Source of the DNA: Bradyrhizobium quebecense
Lineage (GTDB): Bacteria; Pseudomonadota; Alphaproteobacteria; Rhizobiales; Xanthobacteraceae
Length of the DNA stretch: 64,000 bases
Direction: 5' to 3'
NCBI RefSeq assembly: GCF_013373795.3
Contig: NZ_CP088022.1
Location: 7,130,001 to 7,194,000, forward strand
Shown in pieces: positions 1 to 9,159 of the stretch. How positions within the stretch are numbered: position 1 is the first letter of the stretch; each line of letters begins with the position of its first letter. Made by a program: the position numbers and the translations under genes. Under the pieces are notes generated by a model. It was not told where the DNA came from, ran no database searches, and worked only from the letters and a program-made list of their open reading frames with translations.

Positions 1-419
1 AAGACCGTGAAGGTCGGCGACAGCGCCGCGACCGGCATCAGAAGCGAGAACAGCGCGATGTTGACCGCGAGCAGCGTGCGGCGGCCGTAGCGATCGGCGA
101 GCCAGGGCCAGAAATAGAGGCCGGCGATGCCGACGAACAGCGCGATCTGCATGCCGGAGCGATATTCCGGCAGGCTCAGCTGGAATTCCTTGATCACCAT
201 CGGCGAGATCAGCGCGAAGATCACGCCGTCCATGCCGTCAAAGCCCCAGCCGAGCGCATTGGCGGTGGCGATGTGCCAATGGGTTTTCGTCAGCTCGGTG
301 CTGCCGGCGACGGCGCGGTAGTTGGCGTATTGCAGGTGCTTTTGCTCGAGCGGGCCGATGTCGCTGCTGGCATCGTTCGCCGCAGGCGCGGCGCGGCCGT
401 CAGCCGTGATGCTGCTCAT
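1..419 (-). CDS. MFS transporter, N-terminal part (cut by window edge)
   Basis: Reading leftward from an ATG at 419, this frame stays open to the window edge, giving the first 139 or so residues of a carrier. After a hydrophilic N-terminus of about 50 residues come hydrophobic segments and the loop D-R-Y-G-R-R, the signature between helices 2 and 3 of major facilitator proteins. The long N-terminus and G-x-D-G-x-D-G-like stretch in helix 1 (GWGFDGMDG) resemble the aromatic-acid/sugar-acid:H+ symporter branch. That substrate class is inference. The C-terminal part lies outside the window. A candidate operator palindrome sits about 105 bases upstream of the start. Confidence 0.85.
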   Translation of the reverse strand, partial: MSSITADGRAAPAANDASSDIGPLEQKHLQYANYRAVAGSTELTKTHWHIATANALGWGFDGMDGVIFALISPMVIKEFQLSLPEYRSGMQIALFVGIAGLYFWPWLADRYGRRTLLAVNIALFSLLMPVAALSPTFTV

Positions 420-524
420 GATTGCTTCTCCCCACTACCGCCCGTTGTGAAGCTGCGCCGCAATCTCAGGCTGAACCAATCAGGCAGGGGCGGCAAGCAA
501 ATTGCTCGCGGCAGCGCACCTGTC

Positions 525-543
525 CATTCCGTTAAATGGAATG
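525..543. promoter_or_regulatory. Inverted repeat, candidate operator
   Basis: CATTCC and GGAATG flank a 7-base AT-rich centre (GTTAAAT) in the 327-base gap (420-746) between the MFS gene and the fasciclin gene. No other structure is evident in that gap. Dyads of this size are typical of dimeric regulators such as the IclR or GntR families that often control aromatic-acid carriers. The regulator is not in the window. Confidence 0.3.
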
Positions 544-746
544 CGCGACGGCTGCGTGAAGCGCCACATGTACGAAGCGCGCGCCAACCGGTTTCAAGAA
601 TCACAAAGAGTTATTTCCGGAAACCGCCCGGAAAACCCCCCGTAGCTCAGGCCAACGACGACGCACACCAATCAACACGCGCCGTTGTTGCCCCTTCATC
701 GCCGGCGGAGACCGAGCCGGCCGGATTACCCATCGGGAGACGAACC

Positions 747-1301
747 ATGTCGAAGCGTATTGCCTATCTTGCCGCCGCCGCCTTCAGCGCGCTTGCGATC
801 ACTGCCACCGTCGTGGCGCCAGTCCGCGCCGAGGAAAAGACCGTGATGGTCGGTGGCGCCGCGATGTTCCCGTCCAAGAACATCGTCCAGAACGCCGTCA
901 ATTCGAAGGACCACACCACCCTCGTCGCCGCGGTGAAGGCCGCCGGCCTGGTCAGCACGCTGGAAGGCAAGGGCCCGTTCACGGTGTTCGCGCCGACCAA
1001 CGCCGCGTTCGGCAAGCTGCCGGCCGGAACCGTCGACAATCTCGTGAAGCCAGAGAACAAGGCGACGCTGACCAAGATCCTCACCTACCATGTGGTGCCC
1101 GGCAAGCTCGAGGCCTCCGACCTCACCGACGGCAAGAAACTGAAGACCGCCGAGGGCGAGGAACTGACCGTGAAGAAGCAGGACGGCAAGGTCTGGATCG
1201 TCGATGCCAAGGGCGGCACCTCGATGGTGACGATCTCCAACGTCAACCAGTCGAACGGCGTCATCCACGTGGTCGACACCGTGCTGATGCCGGCGACTTA
1301 A
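747..1301 (+). CDS. Secreted fasciclin-domain protein
   Basis: The protein has 184 residues. The ATG at 747 is chosen because GGGAGA lies 7 bases upstream and because it opens directly on a Sec signal peptide (cleavage likely after residue 28, VRA). Longer in-frame extensions upstream look non-coding. The mature part is one FAS1 domain of about 130 residues, with the H1 motif FTVFAPTNAAF and the H2 region NGVIHVVDTVL. FAS1 domains mediate adhesion or exported small-domain functions, and the role here is unknown. The gene is monocistronic, with a terminator just downstream. Confidence 0.93.
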   Translation: MSKRIAYLAAAAFSALAITATVVAPVRAEEKTVMVGGAAMFPSKNIVQNAVNSKDHTTLVAAVKAAGLVSTLEGKGPFTVFAPTNAAFGKLPAGTVDNLVKPENKATLTKILTYHVVPGKLEASDLTDGKKLKTAEGEELTVKKQDGKVWIVDAKGGTSMVTISNVNQSNGVIHVVDTVLMPAT

Positions 1302-1343
1302 CACCCGGCGGGCCGATTTAGTCCCTGAACGCCTTACGAGACC

Positions 1344-1376
1344 GCGAGCCGGAGCCTCGCCCCGGCTCGCATTTTT
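1344..1376 (+). terminator. Rho-independent terminator of the fasciclin gene
   Basis: A 9-bp perfect stem (GCGAGCCGG / CCGGCTCGC) with a 9-base loop is followed by A and five T. It lies 43 bases after the fasciclin stop. Confidence 0.85.
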
Positions 1377-1481
1377 GTGACCATATGAAGTGGCGTATAT
1401 CGAACTGATGATGCACGCCCCGGTAACGGAACGCCGGTTCCGGGCGTATAAGCCGGTAACGACCACGAGCAGAGACATTCC

Positions 1482-2114
1482 ATGACGAGCCTTGCCGTCA
1501 GCGACCACCAGGCAGAGACCGCGGCGCCCGCGAAGGTGATCCAGCCGGTCTGGGTGCGGATGGTGCACTGGATCAACGCATTCGCGATGATCCTGATGAT
1601 CATGTCCGGCTGGCAGATCTACAACGCCTCGCCGCTGTTTGGCTTCACCTTCTCGCGGAACATCACGCTGGGCGGCTGGCTCGGCGGTGCGCTGCTCTGG
1701 CACTTCGCCGCGATGTGGCTGTTGATGGTCAACGGCCTGATCTATCTGGCGCTCGGTTTCGCCACCGGCCGCTTCCGCAAGAAGCTGCTGCCGATCACCC
1801 CCGGCGGCGTGATTGCCGATACCAAGGCGGCGCTGACCTTCAAGCTGTCGCATGACGATCTCAGCAAGTACAATTCGGTGCAGAAGCTGCTCTATACCGG
1901 CATCATCACCGTCGGCGTGGTGATCGTGCTGTCCGGCCTGTCGATGTGGAAGCCGGTGCAGTTGCATTGGCTGGTATCGCTATTCGGCGGCTACGACATC
2001 GCCCGCTATGTCCACTTCACCTGCATGGCGCTGATCGTCGCCTTCCTGGTGATCCATGTCGCGCTCGCGCTGCTGGTGCCGAAGAGCCTGCGCGCCATGA
2101 TCATCGGGCGCTGA
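1482..2114 (+). CDS. Cytochrome b561-type membrane protein (electron-transfer partner of the next gene)
   Basis: The protein has 210 residues and about four membrane segments (near 30-50, 68-88, 140-160 and 175-198). Histidines at positions 29, 74, 178 and 192 lie in or beside helices, as expected for two b-haems in the bacterial cytochrome b561 / Ni-hydrogenase b-subunit family. The stop is followed after 11 bases by the start of a molybdopterin oxidoreductase gene, so the two probably form a pair in which this subunit connects the quinone pool to the periplasmic enzyme. The direction of electron flow is not evident from sequence. Confidence 0.88.
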   Translation: MTSLAVSDHQAETAAPAKVIQPVWVRMVHWINAFAMILMIMSGWQIYNASPLFGFTFSRNITLGGWLGGALLWHFAAMWLLMVNGLIYLALGFATGRFRKKLLPITPGGVIADTKAALTFKLSHDDLSKYNSVQKLLYTGIITVGVVIVLSGLSMWKPVQLHWLVSLFGGYDIARYVHFTCMALIVAFLVIHVALALLVPKSLRAMIIGR

Positions 2115-2125
2115 GGGAGAGTGTT

Positions 2126-2911
2126 ATGGGCCGTCTTCGCAAGCTCCTGATCCCCGGTGTCGACAAGAAGCTGCTCGTGCGCGATGCGGTGAAGACGATG
2201 CCGGAGCTGACGCGCCGCCGCTTCATCACGGCCGGAACCAGCCTCGGTGCGCTGACGCTGCTGACCGGCTGCGACGTGGTCGATTCGTCGTCGGCGGAGG
2301 AATTGCTGAAGAAGGTCTCGAAGTTCAACGACGCGGTGCAGGCCTGGATGTTCAATCCGGATGCGCTGGCGCCGACCTTCCCCGAGAGCATGATCACCAA
2401 GCCGTTCCCGTTCAACGCCTATTACGATCTCGACGATGCGCCGGAGATTGCAGGCGCGGACTGGAAGCTCGAGGTGCGCGGGCTGGTCGAGAACAAGAAA
2501 TCGTGGACGCTCGATGAATTGTACAAGCTGCCGCAGGTCAAGCAGGTGACGCGTCACATCTGCGTCGAAGGCTGGAGCGCGATCGGCAGCTGGACCGGCA
2601 CGCCGCTGCGCGATTTCCTGAAGCTGGTCGGCGCCGACACGCGCGCCAAATATGTCTGGTTCCAGTGCGCCGACAAGGACGGCTATAATTCGCCGCTCGA
2701 CATGCGCACGGCGCTGCATCCGCAGACCCAGATGACCTTCAAATTCGGCGACGAGATCCTGCCGCGCGCCTACGGCTTCCCGATGAAGATCCGGGTGCCG
2801 ACCAAGCTCGGCTTCAAGAACCCGAAATACGTGCTCTCGATGGAAGTCACCAACGACTACAAGGGCGGTTACTGGGAAGACCAGGGCTACAACTCGTTCA
2901 GCGGGAGCTGA
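2126..2911 (+). CDS. Exported molybdopterin-dependent oxidoreductase (sulfite-oxidase/MsrP fold)
   Basis: The protein has 261 residues. The ATG at 2126 has GGGAGAG upstream. The N-terminus carries a twin-arginine motif (R30-R31-R32-F33) and a hydrophobic run ending in L-T-G-C49, a lipobox-like site, so the protein may be a Tat-exported lipoprotein. The body is the sulfite-oxidase molybdopterin domain. Cys146 in RHICVEGW is the expected molybdenum ligand, as in MsrP (YedY). No C-terminal dimerisation domain is present. The partner cytochrome lies directly upstream. It is b561-like and not the MsrQ type, so methionine sulfoxide reductase activity should not be assumed. Confidence 0.9.
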   Translation: MGRLRKLLIPGVDKKLLVRDAVKTMPELTRRRFITAGTSLGALTLLTGCDVVDSSSAEELLKKVSKFNDAVQAWMFNPDALAPTFPESMITKPFPFNAYYDLDDAPEIAGADWKLEVRGLVENKKSWTLDELYKLPQVKQVTRHICVEGWSAIGSWTGTPLRDFLKLVGADTRAKYVWFQCADKDGYNSPLDMRTALHPQTQMTFKFGDEILPRAYGFPMKIRVPTKLGFKNPKYVLSMEVTNDYKGGYWEDQGYNSFSGS

Positions 2912-2921
2912 CGCGAAGCGT

Positions 2922-3000
2922 CATTCTGGGATGGTCTGAAGGACCAGACCCGGAATCTCGAGATTCCGGGTTCGATGCTAACGCATCGCCCCGGAATGAC
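2922..3000. repeat. Dispersed palindromic repeat, possible terminator
   Basis: The stretch between the molybdoenzyme and the convergent MFS gene contains a perfect 22-base palindrome at 2949-2970 centred on CTCGAG, flanked by GGGATGG and CGCCCCGGAATGAC modules. The CCGGAATGAC ending recurs near 6525-6537. This is the style of the short intergenic repeats common in Bradyrhizobium. It could end transcription from both sides, but there is no T-run. Confidence 0.7.
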
Positions 3001-4179
3001 TCAGGGAGTTACCTTCCTCTGAAACGCCGACAGTACCGCGCCGAGCGCGAGCATCGCGGCCGAGACGTTCAGCGCAAATGACAGGCTGCCGACGGCGTCG
3101 GTGATGGCGCCGACCACGATCGGGCCGAGCGTCTGGCCGATGCCGAAGGCGATGGTCATCGCCGCAATCGCGGTCGGCCACGCTTCCGGCGGGTAGTTGA
3201 GGCGCACGAAGGCGGTGGTTGACCCCACGACGGCGAAGAACGCGACGCCGAACACCAGCGCCGAGATCGCGAGCAGCAGCGGCGAATGCCCGAAGATCGG
3301 TAGAGCCGCGCCGAGCGCGTTGACGCCGAGGATGATGGTGGTCGCGAGCCCGCCGCAGTCGAGCGCCAGCACCCGCCGCCAGACCCATGGCGTGACGAAC
3401 GCGCTGACGCCGATCAGGCTCCAGAACGCGCTCTGTGCACCCGCGCCGCCGCCACCGTCGCGGACATAGGCGATCATGAAGGTCATGTAGGCGATGTAAC
3501 CGGCGCCGAACAGGAAATAGGCGGCGAGGTAGATCAGGACCGGCGTGATCGCGAACTTGGTCCGCACGATGCCGCCCGCGGCAGTATTGGCGTGGAATGG
3601 CGCAAGCATCAGCGGCACGGTCATGATCGCGGAGAGCAGCGTCATCGCCCACCACACGATCCACCATGAGCCGGCGCCAAAACCCTGCAGCACGAAGGGC
3701 GCGATCAGGCCGGATGCCAGGATGCCGACGCCCGGCCCGGCGTAGAACAGGCTGAGCAGGAAGTTGGCGCGCTCCGGCCGCGACTGCGCGATGGTTGCCG
3801 CCAGCGCGCCGCCGCCGACGAAGCCGATCGCGGCGGCGAAGCCGACCAGCAGGCGGGCGAAACTCAGCACGGCGAAATTGCCCGAGATCGCGCACAGCGC
3901 CAGCGACAGCGCACAGGCCACCGTCGACCAGCGCACCGAGGTGGCCAGCCCGAAGCGCTGGATCAGGCGCGAGGCGAACAACGCGCCGAACAGGTAGCCG
4001 GCGGCGTTGATCGTGTTCATGAAGCCGGCGGCCGAATAGGACCAGGCCAGCGAGTCGCGCATGTCGGGCAGCACCAGCGAATAGGCGAAACGGCCGATGC
4101 CGAGACCGACCGTCGGTGCGAGCGACAAAATAAGGATCAGCCGCGCGGGATGCGGGTAGGACGGGGCGGGGGCTCTCAC
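3001..4179 (-). CDS. YbfB/YjiJ-family MFS transporter
   Basis: The protein has 392 residues and about 12 predicted membrane helices. The N-terminal GLGIGRFAYSLVLPDM pattern is characteristic of the YbfB/YjiJ subfamily (MFS_4), which lacks the long central loop of larger carriers. The substrate is unknown. The start is the ATG at 4179. The gene lies downstream of the EamA exporter gene on the same strand, separated by about 90 bases, so the two may be co-transcribed. Confidence 0.88.
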   Translation of the reverse strand: MRAPAPSYPHPARLILILSLAPTVGLGIGRFAYSLVLPDMRDSLAWSYSAAGFMNTINAAGYLFGALFASRLIQRFGLATSVRWSTVACALSLALCAISGNFAVLSFARLLVGFAAAIGFVGGGALAATIAQSRPERANFLLSLFYAGPGVGILASGLIAPFVLQGFGAGSWWIVWWAMTLLSAIMTVPLMLAPFHANTAAGGIVRTKFAITPVLIYLAAYFLFGAGYIAYMTFMIAYVRDGGGGAGAQSAFWSLIGVSAFVTPWVWRRVLALDCGGLATTIILGVNALGAALPIFGHSPLLLAISALVFGVAFFAVVGSTTAFVRLNYPPEAWPTAIAAMTIAFGIGQTLGPIVVGAITDAVGSLSFALNVSAAMLALGAVLSAFQRKVTP

Positions 4180-4268
4180 AATTCACTCCGGCAACGCCGG
4201 CATTGTGGCAGGCCGCACCGGTCCTGCCCAGCGCCACAGGCAGCAACACTGTCTTGCGTATCGGGCAA

Positions 4269-5186
4269 TCAGGCGATCAGGACCAGCGCGACGCCGATCA
4301 CGGTCAGCAGGGTTCCGGCGACGATCCGCGCGGTGATCTCGACATGCTTGAGCATCATCGCGCTCATCGCCACGGTCACCAGCGGGTAGATCGCGGCGAG
4401 CGGCGCCACCAATGTGATGGGGCCATTGCGGACCGCGGCGAACAGGCTGAGCGCGCTGAGCCCGTTGCTGATCCCGGTCATTGCAAACCAGAACCGGCCC
4501 TCGCGCGGCGCCTGCACCATGAAGCTGCCCTTGCGGATCCGCTGCACGGTCAGCACCACCAGCGAGGACATGACATAGCCGACCAGGCAGGCCCACAGCG
4601 GGCTCGGCCAGATCGCCAGCCCGAGCTTGGCAATCGGCGGCACGATGCCGCGCACCAGCGCGCTTGCGAGCGGCAGCAGCAGCGCCCAGCTCCGCCAATG
4701 ACCGAGGTCGCGGGGCCGGGTCACGGTAATGATCGCGGCGCCAGCCACCGCGACCACGAGCCCGATCAGTTGTTGCGGCGCGAGCGGCTCATGCAGCAGC
4801 ACCACGGCGGCGGTGACCGCAAACAGCGGCGCCAGATTGCCCAATGTCGAGGTGATCACCGGCCCAAGCGCCTGGTTCGATGCGAAGGTCAGGAGCGTCA
4901 GCGAGGCCGGGAAGAACAGGCCGATCGCGATGAAGATCGGCAGGCCGCGCCAGACCACCGGCTCGCCATGCAGGATCAGCGGCGACAGCACCAGGAACAG
5001 CAGGGTGAAGGACGGCACGCTGATCGCGGCGCCCGACAGCGGCTCGACCGTGCGCAGGCCAAGCTGCGCCAGCACGACGCCGGCGCCGAGGAAAATGGCC
5101 GAGGCGAAGGCGTAGATAATGGCTGCGGTCATGAGGTCCGTCTTGTTGGCTTCTTTTGGGGGCGCGGCTGGCTCTTTGCGGGTCAT
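4269..5186 (-). CDS. EamA/DMT-family transporter
   Basis: The protein has 305 residues with ten hydrophobic segments in two EamA repeats, the usual drug/metabolite exporter architecture. The frame is open further upstream to 5285, but the extra residues (starting [11 protein letters not shown]) are a translated intergenic repeat. I therefore place the start at the ATG at 5186; an alternative ATG is at 5132. The substrate is unknown. Confidence 0.85.
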   Translation of the reverse strand: MTRKEPAAPPKEANKTDLMTAAIIYAFASAIFLGAGVVLAQLGLRTVEPLSGAAISVPSFTLLFLVLSPLILHGEPVVWRGLPIFIAIGLFFPASLTLLTFASNQALGPVITSTLGNLAPLFAVTAAVVLLHEPLAPQQLIGLVVAVAGAAIITVTRPRDLGHWRSWALLLPLASALVRGIVPPIAKLGLAIWPSPLWACLVGYVMSSLVVLTVQRIRKGSFMVQAPREGRFWFAMTGISNGLSALSLFAAVRNGPITLVAPLAAIYPLVTVAMSAMMLKHVEITARIVAGTLLTVIGVALVLIA

Positions 5187-5262
5187 TTTGGCCCCGTCCG
5201 AGGCGCCTTGCCAATCTGCCCGGGGCGTTTTAGCACTCCGGCCGGATTTTCCTCCGCTCGTC

Positions 5263-5350
5263 ATGCCCGGGCTCGACCCGGGCATCCATCTACCTTGTAA
5301 GGGCTTCTTCGAAGCGGGATGGATTGCCGGGTCAAGCCCGGCAATGACGA
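5263..5350. repeat. Dispersed palindromic repeat upstream of leuB
   Basis: The stretch holds two palindromes, GCCCGGGCTCGACCCGGGC and GCCGGGTCAAGCCCGGC, separated by a short linker and bordered by GTCATG...AATGAC. This composition is typical of Bradyrhizobium intergenic repeats. It lies between the divergent EamA gene and leuB and so probably contains or borders both promoters. Confidence 0.75.
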
Positions 5351-5376
5351 CAAACAGCTACCTAGAGGTAACGACC

Positions 5377-6489
5377 ATGGCGACCCATAAACTGCTGCTT
5401 CTCCCCGGCGACGGCATCGGCCCCGAAGTGATGGCCGAAGTCCAGCGCGTGATCGACTGGCTGAATGCGCAGAGCATCGCGAAGTTCGAGACCGAGCAGG
5501 GCCTGGTCGGCGGCTCGGCCTATGACGCGCACAAGGTGTCGATCTCCGAGGGCGACATGGCCAAGGCCAATGCGGCCGATGCCGTGATCTTCGGCGCGGT
5601 CGGTGGTCCGAAGTGGGACAGCGTGCCCTACGAGGTGCGCCCGGAGGCCGGCCTGCTGCGGCTGCGCAAGGACCTCGGCCTGTTCGCCAATCTGCGTCCC
5701 GCGGTGTGCTACCCGGCGCTCGCGGACGCCTCGAGCCTCAAGCGCGAGGTGGTCGAGGGCCTCGACATCATGATCGTGCGCGAACTCACCGGCGGCGTCT
5801 ATTTCGGCGAGCCGAAGACCATCACCGATCTCGGAAACGGCCAGAAGCGCGCGATCGACACCCAGGTCTACGACACCTTCGAGATCGAGCGCATCGGCCG
5901 CGTCGCCTTCGATCTGGCGCGCAAGCGCAAGAACAAGGTGACTTCGATGGAAAAGCGCAACGTCATGAAGTCGGGCGTGCTCTGGAACGAGGTCATGACC
6001 CAGGTCCATGCGCGCGAATACAAGGACGTCACGCTGGAGCACCAGCTCGCCGATTCCGGCGGCATGAACCTCGTCAAGACGCCGAAGCAGTTCGACGTCA
6101 TCGTGACCGACAATCTGTTCGGCGACATGCTGTCCGACATCGCGGCGATGCTCACGGGGTCGCTCGGCCTGCTGCCGTCGGCTTCGCTCGGCAAGGAGGA
6201 CGCCAAGACCAAGGAGCGCAAGGCATTGTATGAGCCGGTGCACGGCTCGGCGCCCGACATCGCCGGCAAGGGCCTCGCCAATCCGATCGCGATGATCGCC
6301 TCGTTCGGCATGGCGCTGCGCTATTCCTTCGGCATGGGCGATCTCGCCGACAAGGTCGATGCCGCGATCGCGGCCGTGCTCGCCGGCGGCTTGCGCACCG
6401 CCGACATCAAGTCACAGGGCACCACGCCGGTCAGCACGGCGCAGATGGGCGAGGCGATCCTGAAGGAATTGCAGCAGCTGCACGCGTAA
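5377..6489 (+). CDS. leuB: 3-isopropylmalate dehydrogenase
   Basis: LeuB oxidatively decarboxylates 3-isopropylmalate to 2-oxoisocaproate with NAD+, the third step of leucine synthesis. The 370-residue length is normal. The ATG at 5377 is preceded by AGAGGT. Visible family motifs are [12 protein letters not shown] at the N-terminus, the substrate-binding REL-x-GG-x-YFG segment, and the metal/NAD region [10 protein letters not shown] followed by GSAPDIAGK. The open frame upstream is repeat DNA. leuD and leuC are 8 and 12 kb away on the other strand, so there is no leu operon here. Confidence 0.97.
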   Translation: MATHKLLLLPGDGIGPEVMAEVQRVIDWLNAQSIAKFETEQGLVGGSAYDAHKVSISEGDMAKANAADAVIFGAVGGPKWDSVPYEVRPEAGLLRLRKDLGLFANLRPAVCYPALADASSLKREVVEGLDIMIVRELTGGVYFGEPKTITDLGNGQKRAIDTQVYDTFEIERIGRVAFDLARKRKNKVTSMEKRNVMKSGVLWNEVMTQVHAREYKDVTLEHQLADSGGMNLVKTPKQFDVIVTDNLFGDMLSDIAAMLTGSLGLLPSASLGKEDAKTKERKALYEPVHGSAPDIAGKGLANPIAMIASFGMALRYSFGMGDLADKVDAAIAAVLAGGLRTADIKSQGTTPVSTAQMGEAILKELQQLHA

Positions 6490-6545
6490 GGCTGCATCGT
6501 CGCGCCGGGGCATGCGCCGCATCGCCCCGGAATGACAGCAAAACA

Positions 6546-6573
6546 AAAATGCCCCGCCGAAGCCGGGCATTTT
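6546..6573. terminator. Bidirectional terminator between leuB and a convergent gene
   Basis: AAAATGCCC pairs with GGGCATTTT around a 10-base loop, giving an A-run on one flank and a T-run on the other. It lies 57 bases after leuB and 25 bases after the convergent minus-strand gene, so it can serve both. Confidence 0.8.
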
Positions 6574-6597
6574 CGAATCGGCTGTTCGCCGAAATTC

Positions 6598-7005
6598 TCA
6601 GTACAGCGGGAAGCTCCGCGGATAGCCGCCGAGGTCGGCCGGCGGGCTGAGCGGCTGGCGGTCGATCGGGCGGTTGTTGTTCTCGCGTGCGAACGACGGA
6701 TAGCCGACATCCGGCGGATAGGCGTAGTCGTTGAACTTGCGGTCGCCGGGCAGCACTTCGGTGCCGGCGTCGAGCCACGAGCGCGTGGTGACGTAAACGC
6801 GGGTGCGCGGCCCCTGCTGATAGACCCGGTTCGGACCCTGCGCGCCGTAGTAGCGGCGGCCGTCGCGGTCATACTGCTCTTGCTGCTTGCGCTTGCTCGG
6901 GGTCTGCTGCGCGCTGGCCGCGGTTATGCCAAACGCGGTTGCGGTGACGGCAGCCGCGGCAAGCAACACCACGAGCTTGTTCGCGGCAGGGAATTTCAAG
7001 GTCAT
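6598..7005 (-). CDS. Small exported protein of unknown function
   Basis: The protein has 135 residues. The start is the ATG at 7005, with GAGGATG just upstream; a longer frame to 7068 has no such site. A Sec signal peptide (hydrophobic VVLLAAAAVTATAFG) ends at ASA-Q about residue 32. The mature part is polar and rich in Arg, Tyr, Gln, Pro and Asp, with no cysteine and no motif I recognise. It is probably a periplasmic protein conserved only in near relatives. Confidence 0.75.
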   Translation of the reverse strand: MTLKFPAANKLVVLLAAAAVTATAFGITAASAQQTPSKRKQQEQYDRDGRRYYGAQGPNRVYQQGPRTRVYVTTRSWLDAGTEVLPGDRKFNDYAYPPDVGYPSFARENNNRPIDRQPLSPPADLGGYPRSFPLY

Positions 7006-7183
7006 CGCATCCTCGTCATTACGGCCCCCATCGGGGGCTGGCGCATCAGCCAAAATCACTCGGAACACATTGTAGCCATGGAGGGTGGGGCGTCACTAGG
7101 TCAATTGCGCCACACCATCAGAGATAATGCGTGTCCAAGCGCAAAAGTTTCATGAAAACCAGTGCCTTGCCACGGTCTCGCCA

Positions 7184-7978
7184 CTAAAGCGCGCCGCGCA
7201 GAAGCGGGTTCTCGCTGCCCATCACCCAGTCGGCCGACAGAGCGGGCGGGCCGGAGGTAACGCAGTCGGTGCGCCGCAGCTCGGCATGCGCGAACAGTGC
7301 GGCGAGCCGCGGGTCGTTGCCCGCCGCCAGAAGGGTCAGCCGGTTCAGCATGCAAACGATCGCGGCGCGCTGGGCCGGCAGGCTGGCGCCCTGGCAAGTC
7401 CAGCCGGACATCCGCAGGTCGGGCGCGTCAGCCTGTTTGAGGAACCCCAGGCAGGCGCGGCTGCCGTCCTGTCGCGCCGGGCGCAGCAGGGTGACGCCGC
7501 CGAACTTGCTGTCCACGATGCCGGCGGCCTCGAGCTCGCGGACGCCGCCGGGGTCGAGCCGCCCGGCAGTCTCAATGATTGCGGGTCCCATCGCCTCGCC
7601 GCCGGGGCGGTAGATTTCCAGCTCGGCCGCCGGCGCGCCATTGGCGTCGGCCCAGCGGAAGACGTCCTTGCGGCCGCCCTCGGGATGCCGGAGGATTTCG
7701 TAAGTATCTGTTTTATCTCGAAGATCGATCTTGCTGATAGCGAAAGCCGGCGCCGAGCGGCCGGCTACGCTCCAGCCTGCAGCAGGAGGTGCTGCCATCG
7801 CGGTTGCTTCCGGCAGTTGTCTCCATAGATCGGTGCCGAGCACGACGAACAGCGCGAGCACGGCGACATAGACGAACAGCCGGGAGAGCGTGGCGTACAC
7901 CTCATCGACGAAACTCGTCAGGTCAGACGGATTTCTCGTATGATGGGGCGAGGCCGGATCGGCCCGAAATAAACGCAT
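7184..7978 (-). CDS. Single-pass membrane protein of unknown function
   Basis: The protein has about 264 residues from the ATG at 7978; the frame is open to 8074. One membrane segment lies near residues 33-52 (LFVYVAVLALFVVLGTDL). It is followed by a soluble, presumably periplasmic, domain of about 200 residues with four cysteines (in RACLGF, WTCQG, IVCML and TDCVT). That could allow two disulfides. I do not recognise the domain. It diverges from asd with about 116 bases between them. Confidence 0.7.
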   Translation of the reverse strand: MRLFRADPASPHHTRNPSDLTSFVDEVYATLSRLFVYVAVLALFVVLGTDLWRQLPEATAMAAPPAAGWSVAGRSAPAFAISKIDLRDKTDTYEILRHPEGGRKDVFRWADANGAPAAELEIYRPGGEAMGPAIIETAGRLDPGGVRELEAAGIVDSKFGGVTLLRPARQDGSRACLGFLKQADAPDLRMSGWTCQGASLPAQRAAIVCMLNRLTLLAAGNDPRLAALFAHAELRRTDCVTSGPPALSADWVMGSENPLLRGAL

Positions 7979-8094
7979 CAAAATGCTCAAAAGCTGCGCA
8001 ACGTTGTCTTGACGGGGTTTCTCGCATAGAAGCGCTGCCTCTTCCCTTTCCGCAGCTTGCGGGGGAACGGGCATTTTTCGTCGGAGAGTGAACG

Positions 8095-9129
8095 ATGGGT
8101 TACAAAGTCGCGGTGGTCGGAGCGACCGGCAATGTCGGGCGCGAAATGCTCAACATTCTCGACGAGCGCAAATTCCCCGCCGACGAGGTCGTCGTGCTGG
8201 CTTCGCGCCGCAGCGTCGGCGTCGAGGTCTCCTATGGAGACCGCACGCTCAAGGTAAAGGCGCTCGAGCACTATGACTTCTCCGATGTCGACATCTGCCT
8301 GATGTCGGCCGGCGGTTCGGTTTCCAAGGAATGGTCGCCCAGGATCGGTGCCGCCGGCGCGGTCGTGATCGACAATTCCTCGGCCTGGCGCATGGACCCC
8401 GACGTGCCGCTCATCGTGCCGGAGGTGAACGCGGATGCGGCCGCCGGCTTCACCAAGAAGAACATCATCGCCAACCCGAACTGCTCGACCGCGCAGCTCG
8501 TCGTGGCGTTGAAGCCGCTGCACGACAAGGCGACGATCACGCGCGTCGTGGTCGCGACCTATCAATCGGTGTCGGGCGCCGGCAAGGATGCGATGGACGA
8601 GCTGTTCTCGCAGACCAAGGCCGTCTACACCAATGACGAGCTGATCAATAAGAAGTTTCCGAAGCGCATCGCCTTCAACATCATTCCGCAGATCGACGTC
8701 TTTATGGAAGACGGCTACACTAAGGAAGAGTGGAAGATGATGGCGGAGACCAAGAAGATCCTTGATCCCAAGATCAAGCTGACCGCGACCTGCGTGCGCG
8801 TGCCGGTCTTCGTCAGTCACTCCGAGGCCGTGAACGTCGAGTTCGCCAACCCGATCACGGCGGACGAGGCGCGCAATATCCTGCGCAACGCGCCGGGCTG
8901 CCTCGTGATCGACAAGCACGAGCCCGGCGGCTACGTCACGCCGTATGAGGCGGCCGGCGAGGACGCGACCTATATCAGCCGCATCCGCGAGGATGCGACG
9001 GTGGAGAACGGCCTGTCGTTCTGGTGCGTGTCGGACAATCTGCGCAAGGGTGCGGCGCTGAACGCGATCCAGATCGCGGAAGTCCTGATCAACCGCAAGC
9101 TGATCACCGCGAAGAAGAAAGCGGCCTAA
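8095..9129 (+). CDS. asd: Aspartate-semialdehyde dehydrogenase
   Basis: Asd reduces L-aspartyl-4-phosphate to the semialdehyde with NADPH, the branch point to lysine/diaminopimelate, threonine and methionine. The 344-residue length is normal. Visible motifs are the nucleotide-binding VVGATGNVG (residues 7-15), the active-site NPNCSTAQ with Cys130, and the substrate region around residue 230-240. The start ATG follows GGAGAG. dapF of the same pathway lies about 20 kb away. Confidence 0.97.
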   Translation: MGYKVAVVGATGNVGREMLNILDERKFPADEVVVLASRRSVGVEVSYGDRTLKVKALEHYDFSDVDICLMSAGGSVSKEWSPRIGAAGAVVIDNSSAWRMDPDVPLIVPEVNADAAAGFTKKNIIANPNCSTAQLVVALKPLHDKATITRVVVATYQSVSGAGKDAMDELFSQTKAVYTNDELINKKFPKRIAFNIIPQIDVFMEDGYTKEEWKMMAETKKILDPKIKLTATCVRVPVFVSHSEAVNVEFANPITADEARNILRNAPGCLVIDKHEPGGYVTPYEAAGEDATYISRIREDATVENGLSFWCVSDNLRKGAALNAIQIAEVLINRKLITAKKKAA

Positions 9130-9159
9130 AGGCGGGGACCAACGCAGGGTGGCGTAACT

